DNA from: Cryobacterium zongtaii
GTDB lineage: Bacteria > Actinomycetota > Actinomycetes > Actinomycetales > Microbacteriaceae
NCBI RefSeq assembly: GCF_002909375.1
Contig: NZ_PPXD01000006.1
Coordinates: forward strand, 1 to 64,000
Length of the DNA: 64,000 bases
Direction of reading: 5' to 3'
Shown here piece after piece: positions 34,482 to 44,151 of the stretch. How positions within the stretch are numbered: position 1 is the first letter of the stretch; each line of letters opens with the position of its first letter. Position numbers and translations under genes: made by a program. Below the pieces are notes generated by a model that saw only the letters and a program-made list of their open reading frames with translations, was not told where the DNA came from and ran no database searches.

Positions 34482-35824
34482 CTGGACTGGTGCTCGAGGG
34501 CGGTGTCGAATTGCACAAGACGGCAGCCGTGTGCCGGCACCCGCAGGGTGGTGCCGCCGTTCGTCACCGCGACCTGATCGCCGTGCCACAGGTCGGTGGC
34601 CGTGGCCGCCCCGGCCGGTGCGCCCAGCGCCGACAACGGCAGATGGATGTCCCTGGCGGCGTCCGCGGTATTGAACACGGCCACGTAAATCGCCGCCGGC
34701 TCTTCGACTTCGGCCCCGGCAACCGAACTCCACACGATGGTGTCACCCTCCCGCCAAAGCTCCCGCTGGCCGTGCGAGTCGCGGTGCATGCGCAGCACCG
34801 CCGGGTTGGTGAGCAGGGCCAGGGTCTGGGGTGGGGTGGACGGCAGGTCGCCGCCGAACATCAACGGGGACCGGGCCAGGCACCACAGCGTGAGCATGGT
34901 GCGCTGTTCGTCCGGCGTGAGCCGGCTCATCCGGTCGTCGCCGCGTTCGGCCCGGATGCCGATGCGCCCCAACGGCAGCATGTCGGCGTCGGCCCAGGCG
35001 CCGGGGCGCTGGTGCGGTGCCCAGCGCGCGAGCCGGCCGAACTGGTCGAGGATGTCCTCCCAGCGGTCCCAGAGGTCGTCGGACACCCGCCAGAGCTCGG
35101 CGTTTGCGGCCAGGTGCTCGCGGTGGGCCTGGGAGAGATCGGTGCCGGGGGAGAGGCTGAGGGTGATCGGGCGTCCGGAGCGGGCGATTGCTAGGGCGTA
35201 GGCCGCGATTTCGCGGGAGTGATACGGCGCGAGCATGTCGTCGGCCTTGATGAAGTCCACGCCCCAGGTCGCGAACTGGGCCACCTGGGCGTCGTAGTAG
35301 GCCTGCGCGCCGGGGTGGTCGTGGTTCAGGCCCACGTTGTCCGGGTTCCAGGTGCAGGCCGAGGCCGGGTCGGCGATGTCGGCGGCGGTCACCCCGGCAC
35401 GCGCGAAGACGGGCAGGGCCCGCTCCACCGCGGCCCGCGGGATCCCGCGCATGATGTGCAGCCCGAAACGCAGGCCGAGCGCGTGCACCCGGGCGGCGAG
35501 CGGGGCGAAGCCGGCGCCGGCGGTCGCCGACGGGAACCGGTTGGTGGCGGGCAGCTGGCGGCCCCAGGCATCCATCTCGATGCCGGGCTTCTCGTTGTAA
35601 CCGCCAGCGCGGGCGGCGGGGTCGTACCAGGCGATGTCGACCACGATGGTGTCCCAGCCGAAGCGCAGCAGGTGTTCGGCCATGAACTCGGCGTTGGCCA
35701 GCACCTCGGCCTCCGTGACGGTGGTGCCGTAACAATCCCAGGAGTTCCAGCCCATCGGAGGCCGGTCGGCGAGCGGGGCGACGGTGCCGTGCATGGCCAG
35801 GTCAGCGGGGAATTCGAGGGACAT
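34445..35824 (-). CDS. Glycoside hydrolase family 27 (alpha-galactosidase or beta-L-arabinopyranosidase)
   Basis: 459 aa, no signal peptide, so cytoplasmic. The GH27 opening [20 protein letters not shown] (24-43) is clear. The nucleophile is predicted as Asp195 in VDFIKADD and the acid/base in RVSDDLWD (249-250). It continues with the usual C-terminal beta-domain. GH27 contains alpha-galactosidases and also beta-L-arabinopyranosidases; the arabinoside neighbours make the second activity a serious option. It is divergent from the CUT1 importer, with two operator-like palindromes between, and overlaps lacI at its 3' end. Confidence 0.88.
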   Translation of the reverse strand: MSLEFPADLAMHGTVAPLADRPPMGWNSWDCYGTTVTEAEVLANAEFMAEHLLRFGWDTIVVDIAWYDPAARAGGYNEKPGIEMDAWGRQLPATNRFPSATAGAGFAPLAARVHALGLRFGLHIMRGIPRAAVERALPVFARAGVTAADIADPASACTWNPDNVGLNHDHPGAQAYYDAQVAQFATWGVDFIKADDMLAPYHSREIAAYALAIARSGRPITLSLSPGTDLSQAHREHLAANAELWRVSDDLWDRWEDILDQFGRLARWAPHQRPGAWADADMLPLGRIGIRAERGDDRMSRLTPDEQRTMLTLWCLARSPLMFGGDLPSTPPQTLALLTNPAVLRMHRDSHGQRELWREGDTIVWSSVAGAEVEEPAAIYVAVFNTADAARDIHLPLSALGAPAGAATATDLWHGDQVAVTNGGTTLRVPAHGCRLVQFDTALEHQSSQPAVDSRSITV

Positions 35825-35885
35825 CGGGAGGCTCCGGTTCGGTGGGCCGCCCCGGCCACGGCCGGTAACGGGACGATAACTTTTA

Positions 35886-35958
35886 TTGCAACGTTGGAAT
35901 TTTTTGCCGGGATTCGTTGCGTCTGCACCGAGCCTGTCATACTGTTACAACGTTGTAA
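35886..35958. promoter_or_regulatory. Two LacI operator sites between GH27 and the CUT1 importer
   Basis: TTGCAACGTTGGAA (35886-35899) and the perfect palindrome TTACAACGTTGTAA (35945-35958) have centres 59 bp apart in the divergent promoter region. Both carry the CAACGTTG core expected of LacI-family operators with a central CpG. Confidence 0.75.
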
Positions 35959-36040
35959 AACACTCAGGACGCGGATGTCCGACCCGACGGGCCGTGGCAT
36001 CCACCACTCACAGCACAGCCAATCGGGAAGGAACTACGTG

Positions 36041-37372
36041 ATGAAGAGGTCACGTTTTATCGCCGCCTCCGTAGCAATGATCGCTACGACCGGCCTTCTG
36101 CTCAGCGGATGCTCGGCAGGAGCAGCAGACACCGGTGAGAAGCAGCTCACATTCATGTTCCGCGGCGGCGAAGACGAGAAGGCCGCATACACGACGGCCA
36201 TCAAGGCCTTCGAAGAAGCCAACGACGTCAAGGTCAAGATCATCTCGACCACCGCAGACGACTACGCCACCAAGCTCAAGGCGGCCATCGCCGGCAAGCA
36301 GATCCCGGACGTGTTCTACATCGCGCAGGGCGACATCCAGGCCTACGTGAACAACGGTGTCGTCCTCGACATCACCGAGTACGTCGAAGGGTCGGACACC
36401 CTCGACCTCGACAACATCTGGGAATACGGCGTCGACAGCTACCGCTTCGACGGCAGCCTGGTCGGCGAAGGCGCCATCTACGCGCTGCCGAAGGACGTCG
36501 GACCGTTCTCGTTCGGGTACAACAAGACCATGTTCGAGGCCGCCGGTATTCCGCTGCCCGACGTGGACGTTCCCCTGACGCTCGAGGAGTTCGTCAACAT
36601 CTCCAAGCAGCTCACCAAGGACCTCAACGGTGACGGCGAGCTGGACCAGTGGGGCACCGGCCTCAACGTGCAGTGGAGCCTGCAGTCGTTCGCCTGGTCG
36701 AACGGCGCCGACTTCCTCAACGAGGACCGCACCAAGGTCACCGTTGACACGCCCGAGTTCGCCGAGGCGCTGCAGTGGTTCGCGGACCTGTCCAACGTGG
36801 AGGGCGTCACCCCCTCCACCGCGCAGGCGCAGACCCTTGACACCTACCAGCGTTGGATGAGTGGCCAGATCGCGTTCTTCCCGGTGGGCCCGTGGGACGT
36901 CTCCACGTACGCCGAGCTCGACTTCGACTGGGACCTGATTCCCTACCCGGCCGGGAAGACCGGTGAGTCCGCCACCTGGGTCGGCTCGCTCGGCATCGCC
37001 GTCGGCAGCACCACCGAGGACCCTGAGCTGTCCGCCAAGCTTGTCGAGTACCTCTCTGCCGACGTCACGGCGCAGCAGACCTTGGTCGACGCCGGGGTGC
37101 AGATCCCGAACCTCAAGGACATGGCCGACACCTGGGTGGCCGACTCGACCACCAAGCCGGCCAACAAGCAGGAATTCCTCGACATCGTCAACGACTACGG
37201 TCGTGCGCTGCCGGCGAACAACACCTACAACGCCGAGTGGTATGACGAGCTGTTCACCAACATCCAGCCGGTCCTCGACGGCAAGCAGACCGCCGCCGAC
37301 TACCTCAAGGAGGCGCAGCCCAAGATGCAGGCTTTCCTGGACGACGCCAACGCCCAGGCCGGTATCGGCTAA
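36041..37372 (+). CDS. CUT1-type extracellular sugar-binding lipoprotein
   Basis: 443 aa; ATG at 36041 follows AAGGA (a GTG lies one codon earlier). The signal peptide ends in lipobox LSGC with Cys25. The mature protein is a family-1 solute-binding protein: [22 protein letters not shown] start ([15 protein letters not shown]), [54 protein letters not shown] and [15 protein letters not shown]. Likely ligands are arabino-oligosaccharides, inferred from the flanking GH43/GH51/GH127 genes. Two permease genes follow but no ATPase gene. Confidence 0.92.
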   Translation: MKRSRFIAASVAMIATTGLLLSGCSAGAADTGEKQLTFMFRGGEDEKAAYTTAIKAFEEANDVKVKIISTTADDYATKLKAAIAGKQIPDVFYIAQGDIQAYVNNGVVLDITEYVEGSDTLDLDNIWEYGVDSYRFDGSLVGEGAIYALPKDVGPFSFGYNKTMFEAAGIPLPDVDVPLTLEEFVNISKQLTKDLNGDGELDQWGTGLNVQWSLQSFAWSNGADFLNEDRTKVTVDTPEFAEALQWFADLSNVEGVTPSTAQAQTLDTYQRWMSGQIAFFPVGPWDVSTYAELDFDWDLIPYPAGKTGESATWVGSLGIAVGSTTEDPELSAKLVEYLSADVTAQQTLVDAGVQIPNLKDMADTWVADSTTKPANKQEFLDIVNDYGRALPANNTYNAEWYDELFTNIQPVLDGKQTAADYLKEAQPKMQAFLDDANAQAGIG

Positions 37373-37379
37373 CACCGCC

Positions 37380-37422
37380 CGGATGCCGCGGCCGCGCTCT
37401 CTACGCGTGGCCGCGGCATCCG
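37380..37422 (+). promoter_or_regulatory. Intercistronic 14-bp hairpin after the CUT1 binding-protein gene
   Basis: Bases 37380-37393 pair perfectly with 37409-37422; the loop can add three more pairs (GCG/CGC). It begins 8 nt after the stop codon and no T tract follows, as in the three CUT2 loci. Confidence 0.82.
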
Positions 37423-37476
37423 CCCCCGGCCCCGGCCGGCCCCCCGCTCATGGAATCACGTCAAGGAAGATCACTG

Positions 37477-38391
37477 ATGTCCACCACAGCTCTTCGCACC
37501 AAGCCGCGCCGCTCTCGACTGCACAGGCGCGAGCACCAGGTTGCCCTCGCGTTCATCGCGATCCCCCTGATCGGCTTCCTGCTTTTCACGCTCTACCCGC
37601 TGCTGTTCTCCGTCTACGCCTCCTTCACGGCCTGGAATGGGCTGGCCGCTCCGAAGTTCAACGGGATCGACAACTACATCAAGATGTGGAACGACCCGTA
37701 TTTCGCTAAGGCCATGTGGAACACCTTCTTCATGATGATCGGTATCCCGATCGGCCTGGTGCTCTCGATGGCGCTGGCCCTCGGGCTCAACCGCAAGATG
37801 CGCGGCACCACGTTCTTCCGCACCGTCTACTACGTGCCGGTGATCTCTTCGATCGCCGCAATCGCCATCCTCTGGCAGTGGGCGTACAACGGCGACTTCG
37901 GCCTGGTCAACCAGGTTCTGGACCTGTTCGGCATTCAGGGACCCAACTGGCTGGCGAACAAGGACACCGTCAAGCCGGCACTGATCATCATGGCCACCTG
38001 GAAGGGGCTCGGCTACTCGATGCTGCTCTACCTGGCTGCCCTGCAATCGGTGCCGCGCTACCTCTACGAGGCCGCAGCGCTCGACGGCGCCGGCACCTGG
38101 GCTCAGTTCCGCCACATCACCCTCCCGATGGTTCGACCGGTCACCTTCTTCCTCGTGGTGACGAGCATCATCGGCGGCTCGCAGATCTTCATCGAGGTCA
38201 ACATCATGACCCCGACGGGCGGTCCGGAATTCAGCTCGGCGACCATCGTCTGGTACATCTGGCGGCAGGCCTTCAACAACCTGCACATGGGCTACGCGTC
38301 ATCGATGTCGATCGTGCTCGGTCTGATCATCTTCGTGATCACCGTCATCCAATTCAGGCTCAACCGCCGCAACCAGTTCTCGATCGACTGA
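37477..38391 (+). CDS. CUT1-type sugar ABC permease (MalF-like)
   Basis: 304 aa; ATG at 37477 follows AAGGAAGA. Six membrane helices are evident (first: VALAFIAIPLIGFLLFTLYP). The cytoplasmic ATPase-contact loop is EAAALDGAGTWAQFRHITLP, the canonical EAA motif. It would pair with the next gene's product to form the channel for an oligosaccharide. Confidence 0.93.
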   Translation: MSTTALRTKPRRSRLHRREHQVALAFIAIPLIGFLLFTLYPLLFSVYASFTAWNGLAAPKFNGIDNYIKMWNDPYFAKAMWNTFFMMIGIPIGLVLSMALALGLNRKMRGTTFFRTVYYVPVISSIAAIAILWQWAYNGDFGLVNQVLDLFGIQGPNWLANKDTVKPALIIMATWKGLGYSMLLYLAALQSVPRYLYEAAALDGAGTWAQFRHITLPMVRPVTFFLVVTSIIGGSQIFIEVNIMTPTGGPEFSSATIVWYIWRQAFNNLHMGYASSMSIVLGLIIFVITVIQFRLNRRNQFSID

Positions 38392-38401
38392 GGCCGCCAC
38401 C

Positions 38402-39367
38402 GTGACTACATCAACCTCCCTGCCCGGCTCCATTCCGAGCGCAGCTCCCCTCCTGGCCCCCGACGGGGCACTCCCACCGACCTCAGGTGGACGCCGCCTC
38501 CCGGCGCCGAACCGCAAGCGCGGCGTCTCGCGCACCACCAGCTATTCGATCGGCAATGTGATCGTCACGATCATCCTGTCCATCGGCGCTGTGGTCATGA
38601 TCGGCCCGTTGCTCTGGACGTTCTCCACCTCGATCAAGACCCAGGAAGCGATCTTCTCGCTGCCGCCGCAGTGGATCCCCGACCCGATGGTGTGGGAGAA
38701 CTACCTGCGGGTCTGGTCGGCCGGTCCGCTGCTCAGCGGCATCCGGAACAGCCTGATCGTGGCGGGCACCGTCACCGTGGTCGGATCGGTCACCTCCTCG
38801 ATCGCCGCGTTCGCTTTCGCGAAAATGCGGATGCCGTTCAAGAACGCCGCATTCCTGATGCTGCTAGCCGGCCTGATGATCCCGTTCCCGACCATCATGA
38901 TTCCGCAGTTCATGGTCTTCGCCGAGATCGGTTGGGTCGACACCCTGCTGCCGCTGATCGTGCCCGGCCTGTTCGGCAACATCATCATGATCTTCTTCCT
39001 CAAGCAGTACCTCGAGAACGTGCCGGACTCGATCATCGAGGCCGCCAAGCTCGACGGCGCCTCCTACCTGCAGATCTTCTTCAAGCTGATCTTCCCGGCC
39101 ATCCGGCCCGCCATGGCGGCGCAGTTCATCCTCTGGTTCATGGCCGTCTGGAACGACTACCTGGCCCCGATCATCTACCTGAACACGCCGGAGAAGCAGA
39201 CCCTGCAGCTGGTGATCGCGAGCTTCAACGCCCAGTACGCCAGCCAGACCGACTACCCGCTGATCATGGCGGCGTCCTTCATCGCCCTACTGCCCGTGCT
39301 GATTGTGTTCATCATCTTCCAGCGCCAGATCATCGAATCCGTCGCCCTCACCGGCGGGAAGGGCTGA
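38402..39367 (+). CDS. CUT1-type sugar ABC permease (MalG-like)
   Basis: 321 aa; GTG at 38402, 10 bp after the previous stop. A ~50-residue Pro/Ser-rich N-terminal extension precedes six helices. The EAA loop reads IIEAAKLDGASYLQIFFKLI, followed by FPAIRPAMAAQFILWFMAVW. Since no ATPase gene is in the island, a shared MsiK/MsmX-type ATPase elsewhere must power it. Confidence 0.93.
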   Translation: MTTSTSLPGSIPSAAPLLAPDGALPPTSGGRRLPAPNRKRGVSRTTSYSIGNVIVTIILSIGAVVMIGPLLWTFSTSIKTQEAIFSLPPQWIPDPMVWENYLRVWSAGPLLSGIRNSLIVAGTVTVVGSVTSSIAAFAFAKMRMPFKNAAFLMLLAGLMIPFPTIMIPQFMVFAEIGWVDTLLPLIVPGLFGNIIMIFFLKQYLENVPDSIIEAAKLDGASYLQIFFKLIFPAIRPAMAAQFILWFMAVWNDYLAPIIYLNTPEKQTLQLVIASFNAQYASQTDYPLIMAASFIALLPVLIVFIIFQRQIIESVALTGGKG

Positions 39368-39369
39368 TC

Positions 39370-40818
39370 ATGTCGGTTCTCGACCAGACACTGCCCGGCC
39401 AAGCGCGGCCCGGCCAGGCGCTGCGCAGCCTGACCCCGGCGCCCGCCGGCGACCCGGCCGACTGGGGCACCCGCAACGCCCACGACCCCACCGTCGTGCG
39501 CGACACCGACGGCACCTGGTACATGTTCTCCACGGATGCCGCCGCCGGCGCCGATGCGGTGGCGGCCGGCGTGCACGTGCGCCGGTCGACCGACCTCGTG
39601 CACTGGTCCTTCGTGGGCACCGCCCTGGACGGCGTGCCGGGGCCCGCTTTCGAGTGGAGCCAGGCGCCCGGGCTCTGGGCTCCGGAGGTCGTGCGCTGGC
39701 CGACGGCCGGCGCCTCGACCGCCGCCGCATCCGATGTGAAGTGGCACATGTACTACTCGGCCTCCACCTTCGGTTCGAGCACGTCCGCCATCGGCCTGGC
39801 CGTGGCGAGCCGGCTGGCCGGACCGTGGGAGGACCGCGGCATCGTCGTGGCCACCCGCGCCGGAACCGACAGCCAGAACGCGATCGACGCGGCCGTCACC
39901 GTCGACAGGTCCGGCACCCCGTGGCTGACCTACGGGTCGTTCTTCTCCGGCATCTACACGCTGCCGCTGAACCCGGCGACCGGTCGGCCACAGACGCCGG
40001 GCGACCTGGGCACCGTCATCGCCCGCCGGCCGATGTCGGTGGACCGGGCGATCGAAGGCGCCTTCATCGTCTACCGCCGCGAGGAGGACCGCTACGTGCT
40101 GTTCTCCTCCTACGACTCGCTCTTCGACAGCTACAACGTACGGGTGGCCGTGGCTGAGGAGATCACCGGCCCGTACACCGACCTGCTCGGCCACTCGATG
40201 ACCGACCTCGACACCGATCCGGCCCTGATCGGCACCAAGGTGCTCGGCAGCCACCGGTTCGGCGACGACACCGGCTGGCTCGCCCCCGGGCACAACTCGA
40301 TCCTGACCGAGCCGGGCCTGCCCGGCACGAGCGATGCCGCCGATGCAACAGCATCAGCCTGCCGCGCCGACGAGTACTTCATGGTGCACCACGTGCGCTT
40401 CGCCGACGACCCCAGCCAGCACGTTGTGCAACTGCGGCGCACCTTCTTCACCGAAGCGGGCTGGCCCGTCGTCTCGCCGCAGCCGTTCGCCGGCGCCGAT
40501 GCGGAGCGCCTGGCCGCGCCGGTGAGCCTGGCCGGCCCGTGGCGCGCGGTGCGTCTGGCTCCGGAGTCGACCGCGCTGGTGAATGCCGACCCGGTCACCG
40601 TCGCAGTGGCGCCCACGGTTCTGGTTCCCGCGGATACGCCCGAGCGGCTCTTCGACGGGCGCATCGAACGCGTGCGGCTGGTCGTCGGCAGCGCATCCGG
40701 CACCGAACTCGACGCCGTGGTCTTCACCAGCTGGGACTGGGCGAACGCCCGGCCCGCCCTCTCCTTCAGCGGCCTCACCGCCGACGGGGTGGCCTGGTTC
40801 GGCACGAGAGGCGCCTGA
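39370..40818 (+). CDS. GH43 arabinan endo-1,5-alpha-L-arabinosidase-like, cytoplasmic
   Basis: 482 aa; ATG at 39370, 2 bp after the permease stop. No signal peptide. The five-bladed GH43 catalytic domain shows the triad Asp39 (AHDPTVV), Asp173 (NAIDAAV) and Glu229 (IEGAFIV). Further motifs are GLWAPEVVRW and APGHNSIL. The C-terminal ~130 residues resemble the accessory domain of AbnA-type enzymes (lipocalin-like). It would trim imported arabino-oligosaccharides. A secreted relative is at 43087-44115. Confidence 0.88.
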   Translation: MSVLDQTLPGQARPGQALRSLTPAPAGDPADWGTRNAHDPTVVRDTDGTWYMFSTDAAAGADAVAAGVHVRRSTDLVHWSFVGTALDGVPGPAFEWSQAPGLWAPEVVRWPTAGASTAAASDVKWHMYYSASTFGSSTSAIGLAVASRLAGPWEDRGIVVATRAGTDSQNAIDAAVTVDRSGTPWLTYGSFFSGIYTLPLNPATGRPQTPGDLGTVIARRPMSVDRAIEGAFIVYRREEDRYVLFSSYDSLFDSYNVRVAVAEEITGPYTDLLGHSMTDLDTDPALIGTKVLGSHRFGDDTGWLAPGHNSILTEPGLPGTSDAADATASACRADEYFMVHHVRFADDPSQHVVQLRRTFFTEAGWPVVSPQPFAGADAERLAAPVSLAGPWRAVRLAPESTALVNADPVTVAVAPTVLVPADTPERLFDGRIERVRLVVGSASGTELDAVVFTSWDWANARPALSFSGLTADGVAWFGTRGA

Positions 40819-40819
40819 G

Positions 40820-41524
40820 ATGGACGACTACGCCATCGGCTGGGCCGGGAAGGTGATGCACTGGCTGCGGTTCGCGATCGCGCTCGTGGTGATCAACCTG
40901 CTCTTCCTCGCGGGCACTCTCGCCGGGCTGATCGTGCTGGGCGTGTTCCCGGCGGCCACGGCCGCGGCGATCCTGCTCGGCAGGCTGCGCGCCGGCCAGC
41001 CCAGCGACAGGCTGGTGCGGGACTTCATCACCGCCTACCGCGCCCAGTTCTGGCACCTCGCGGTCGTCGCGATCCCGTTCCAGCTCGCCACGGTACTGGT
41101 GTTCCTCGACCTGGTGGCTTTCCAGACCACTGCGGTGGCGGGCAGCCCGGTCAGCGCAGTGCTGCTCGTGCTGCTGGTCGTGGTCTCGGTCGGCACCCTG
41201 CTGGCGGCGTTCTCCGCGATCATCATCTGCACCCGCTACCGCGACTCGGCCCGCTCGATCTGGCGGTACGCGTTTGTACTGCCGTTCGTGTCCCCGCTGC
41301 TGAGCCTGTCGCTGATCCTGGCGGTGGGCGCGCTCACGCTGGCCCTGTTCCAGTTCGGCGTGCTGGTGCCGCTGATCGGCGCCTCGGCGCCGCTGTTCGT
41401 GGCGGGCTGGCTCATCGACCACCGGCTCGCCGCCCTCGACGCGGCGCACCCCGCGCACGGCGCGGTGCGCAACGAAGACGGCGCCCTGTCACTCGCGCCC
41501 AGCCGGCGTGCGTCGCCGGCCTGA
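40820..41524 (+). CDS. DUF624/YesL-like membrane protein
   Basis: 234 aa; ATG at 40820 one base after the previous stop codon. Hydrophobic helices include VVINLLFLAGTLAGLIVLGV, VSAVLLVLLVVVSVGTLLAA and PLLSLSLILAVGALTLALF. The N-terminus (WAGKVMHWLRFAIALVVINL) and FPAATAAAILLGRLR fit YesL-type proteins, which often accompany CUT1 importers and plant-polysaccharide hydrolases. Its function is unknown; an auxiliary role in transport or signalling is assumed from context. Confidence 0.8.
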   Translation: MDDYAIGWAGKVMHWLRFAIALVVINLLFLAGTLAGLIVLGVFPAATAAAILLGRLRAGQPSDRLVRDFITAYRAQFWHLAVVAIPFQLATVLVFLDLVAFQTTAVAGSPVSAVLLVLLVVVSVGTLLAAFSAIIICTRYRDSARSIWRYAFVLPFVSPLLSLSLILAVGALTLALFQFGVLVPLIGASAPLFVAGWLIDHRLAALDAAHPAHGAVRNEDGALSLAPSRRASPA

Positions 41525-41605
41525 ACACCCCACCCCACCGCCTTTTCTCGTTTCACTCGACTTCGCCCCACCTCGTCAACGCTGCACAGATAGGACACGA
41601 TCTCC

Positions 41606-43111
41606 ATGACCACCGCACGAATCAGTATCGACCGCACCAATGTGGTCGCCACCATCAACCGGCGCATCTTCGGCTCCTTCGTGGAGCACCTCGGCCGCTG
41701 CGTCTACGACGGGATCTACGAGCCCGACCACCCCACCGCCAACGAGGACGGCTTCCGCCTCGACGTGGTCGACCTGGTCAAGGAGCTGGGCTCCACCACC
41801 ATCCGCTACCCCGGCGGCAACTTCGTCTCCGGCTACAAGTGGGAAGACGGCGTCGGACCCCGCGACCGGCGCCCGGTGCGCCGCGACCTGGCCTGGCACT
41901 CGCTGGAAAGCAACCAGGTGGGCCTGGAAGAGTTCGGCCGCTGGTGCGAACTGACCGGCTCCGAACTGATGATGGCCGTGAACCTCGGTACCCGCGGCAT
42001 CGAGTCGGCGCTCGACCTGCTCGAATACGCCAACGGTGAGGCCGGCACCGCCCTGGCCGACGAGCGCGTCGCCAACGGCAAGACCGAACCGTACGACATC
42101 CGCATGTGGTGCCTCGGCAACGAGATGGACGGCCCCTGGCAGGTCGGCCACATGTCCTCGGACGACTACGGCAAGATCGCGGCCCGCACCGCCTCGGCAA
42201 TGAAGACCGCCGACCCGTCGCTGGAGCTCGTGGTCTGCGGATCCTCCGGCTCGGCGATGCCCACCTTCGGCGAGTGGGAGCGGGTCGTGCTCGAGCACAG
42301 CTACGAGTCGGTCGACTACATCTCCTGCCACGCCTACTACCAGGAACGCAACGGTGACCTGGCCTCCTACCTGGCGTCGTCGCTGGAGATGAAGTACTTC
42401 ATCGACACCGTCGTGGCCACCGCCGACCACGTCAAGCACAAGCTGCGCAGCAAGAAGACCATCCAGCTCTCCTTCGACGAGTGGAACATCTGGTACCTCG
42501 AAGAGCACCAGGCCTCCGAGGAGGTCAACGACGAGTGGCGTTTCGCGCCGCGTCAGCTCGAGGACGTCTACTCGGTGGCGGATGCCGTCGTGCTCGGCAA
42601 CCTGCTGATCACCCTGCTGCAGAACCACGACAGGGTCGGCTCGGCCTCGCTGGCCCAGCTGGTGAACGTGATCGCCCCGATCATGACCGAACCAGGCGGA
42701 GACTCCTGGCGCCAGAGCACATTCTTCCCCTTCTCGGTGACCTCCAGGCTCGCCCGCGGCGAGGTGCTCACGCCCCGCATCACCGTCGACACCTACGACA
42801 CCGCGGTGTACGGCGCCGCACCGCTGGTGGACTCGGTCGTGACCGCTGACGCCGAGACCGGCACGAGCGCGGTGTTCCTGGTGAACCGCAGCCAGACCGA
42901 GTCGATCGAGGTGGCCATCGACGTGTCCGGGCTCGGCGCATCCGCCATCACGGAAGCCGTCACCCTGCACGACGCCGACCCGTACGCGAAGAACACGCTG
43001 GCCGACCAGAACCGGGTGGGCCTGAAGGACCTCACCGGCGCGGTCCTCGCCGACGGCACGCTCACCGTGACGCTGCCGCCCGTCTCATGGTCGGCGATCG
43101 CGCTCGGTTAG
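41606..43111 (+). CDS. abfA: GH51 alpha-L-arabinofuranosidase
   Basis: 501 aa, cytoplasmic. GH51 motifs are INRRIFGSFVEHLGRCVYDG, TTIRYPGGNFVSGYKWEDGV, the acid/base Glu173 in CLGNEMDGPW, and the nucleophile Glu292 in LSFDEWNIWY. It releases terminal L-arabinofuranose from oligosaccharides, feeding AraA. A closely similar length and order of motifs is seen in characterised AbfA enzymes. Its 3' end overlaps the next gene by 25 bp. Confidence 0.95.
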   Translation: MTTARISIDRTNVVATINRRIFGSFVEHLGRCVYDGIYEPDHPTANEDGFRLDVVDLVKELGSTTIRYPGGNFVSGYKWEDGVGPRDRRPVRRDLAWHSLESNQVGLEEFGRWCELTGSELMMAVNLGTRGIESALDLLEYANGEAGTALADERVANGKTEPYDIRMWCLGNEMDGPWQVGHMSSDDYGKIAARTASAMKTADPSLELVVCGSSGSAMPTFGEWERVVLEHSYESVDYISCHAYYQERNGDLASYLASSLEMKYFIDTVVATADHVKHKLRSKKTIQLSFDEWNIWYLEEHQASEEVNDEWRFAPRQLEDVYSVADAVVLGNLLITLLQNHDRVGSASLAQLVNVIAPIMTEPGGDSWRQSTFFPFSVTSRLARGEVLTPRITVDTYDTAVYGAAPLVDSVVTADAETGTSAVFLVNRSQTESIEVAIDVSGLGASAITEAVTLHDADPYAKNTLADQNRVGLKDLTGAVLADGTLTVTLPPVSWSAIALG

Positions 43112-44115
43112 GACGAACGGGTCAGGCGGGCACGCCCGCGGGCCTGTTCGTCCTGACCCTGGCCGCGGTCGTCCTGTTCGTGCTGAGCGGATGCTCGGCC
43201 GAGCAGGGCGCCCGCGAACTCAGCGGTGACATCGCCACCCACGACCCCGCCTACGTGGCCGGGGCCGAGGGGGACGCGTCCTACGTGTACTCCACCGGCA
43301 ACGGGCAGGTCGCGGACGGCAACATCCAGATCCGCCGCTCCGTCGACGGGCTGGACTGGGAATACGTCGGCGAGGTCTGGCAGGAGAAGCCGGACTGGCT
43401 GGTGGAGGCGGTGCCCGGGGTGGACAACCTGTGGGCACCGGAGCTCTACCAGCACGACGGCACCTGGTACCTCTACTACTCGGCGTCGCTGTTCGGCACG
43501 AACACCTCGGTGATCGCGCTGGCGACCAACAGCACCCTCGATCCGGATGCGGCCGACTACGCCTGGGTGGACCGGGGCGAGGTGATCACCTCCGTGGGCA
43601 CCGACTACAACGCGATCGACGCCGGGGTGGTCGAGGATGCCGCCGGAACGCCCTGGCTGAGCTTCGGCTCGTTCTCGTCCGGGCTGCACCTCGTCGAACT
43701 CGACTGGCCGAGCGGGCTGCGCGCCGACGACGCCGACCCGGTGCTGCTCGCGGACCGCAACTTGGCCGTGAACGCTCTCGAGGCGCCGTTCCTGCTCGCG
43801 CACGACGGCTTCTACTACCTGTTCTTCTCGCGAGATTTCTGCTGCCGCGGCGTGGACAGCAGCTACAACATCGCCGTCGGACGGTCCGAGACCGTGGACG
43901 GACCGTACCTGGACGCCAACGGCGCCGCGCTGCTGGATGACGGCGGCACCCCGGTGCTCTCCAGCGACGGGGACCGGGTCGGCCCCGGCGGCCAGTCGGT
44001 GTCCGGCGACACCCTCGCGTTCCACTACTACGACGCCAGCCTGGACGGCGCCTTCCAACTCGGCCTCATCCCGCTCGGCTGGGACGACGGCTGGCCGGTC
44101 GTGGCCTGGGAATAG
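43087..44115 (+). CDS. GH43 arabinan endo-1,5-alpha-L-arabinanase-like lipoprotein
   Basis: 342 aa. The N-terminus has a hydrophobic helix and lipobox LSGC with Cys36, so the enzyme is anchored outside the membrane. The GH43 triad is Asp53 (THDPAYV), Asp178 (NAIDAGVV) and Glu232 (LEAPFLL). VDNLWAPELYQHDGTWYLYY is typical of arabinanases. The gene starts inside the 3' end of the GH51 gene. It would cut extracellular arabinan so that pieces can be imported. Confidence 0.88.
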   Translation: MVGDRARLGRTGQAGTPAGLFVLTLAAVVLFVLSGCSAEQGARELSGDIATHDPAYVAGAEGDASYVYSTGNGQVADGNIQIRRSVDGLDWEYVGEVWQEKPDWLVEAVPGVDNLWAPELYQHDGTWYLYYSASLFGTNTSVIALATNSTLDPDAADYAWVDRGEVITSVGTDYNAIDAGVVEDAAGTPWLSFGSFSSGLHLVELDWPSGLRADDADPVLLADRNLAVNALEAPFLLAHDGFYYLFFSRDFCCRGVDSSYNIAVGRSETVDGPYLDANGAALLDDGGTPVLSSDGDRVGPGGQSVSGDTLAFHYYDASLDGAFQLGLIPLGWDDGWPVVAWE

Positions 44116-44151
44116 CCACCCATTTCTTCCGACCTAGCCACAGGAGTTCTC

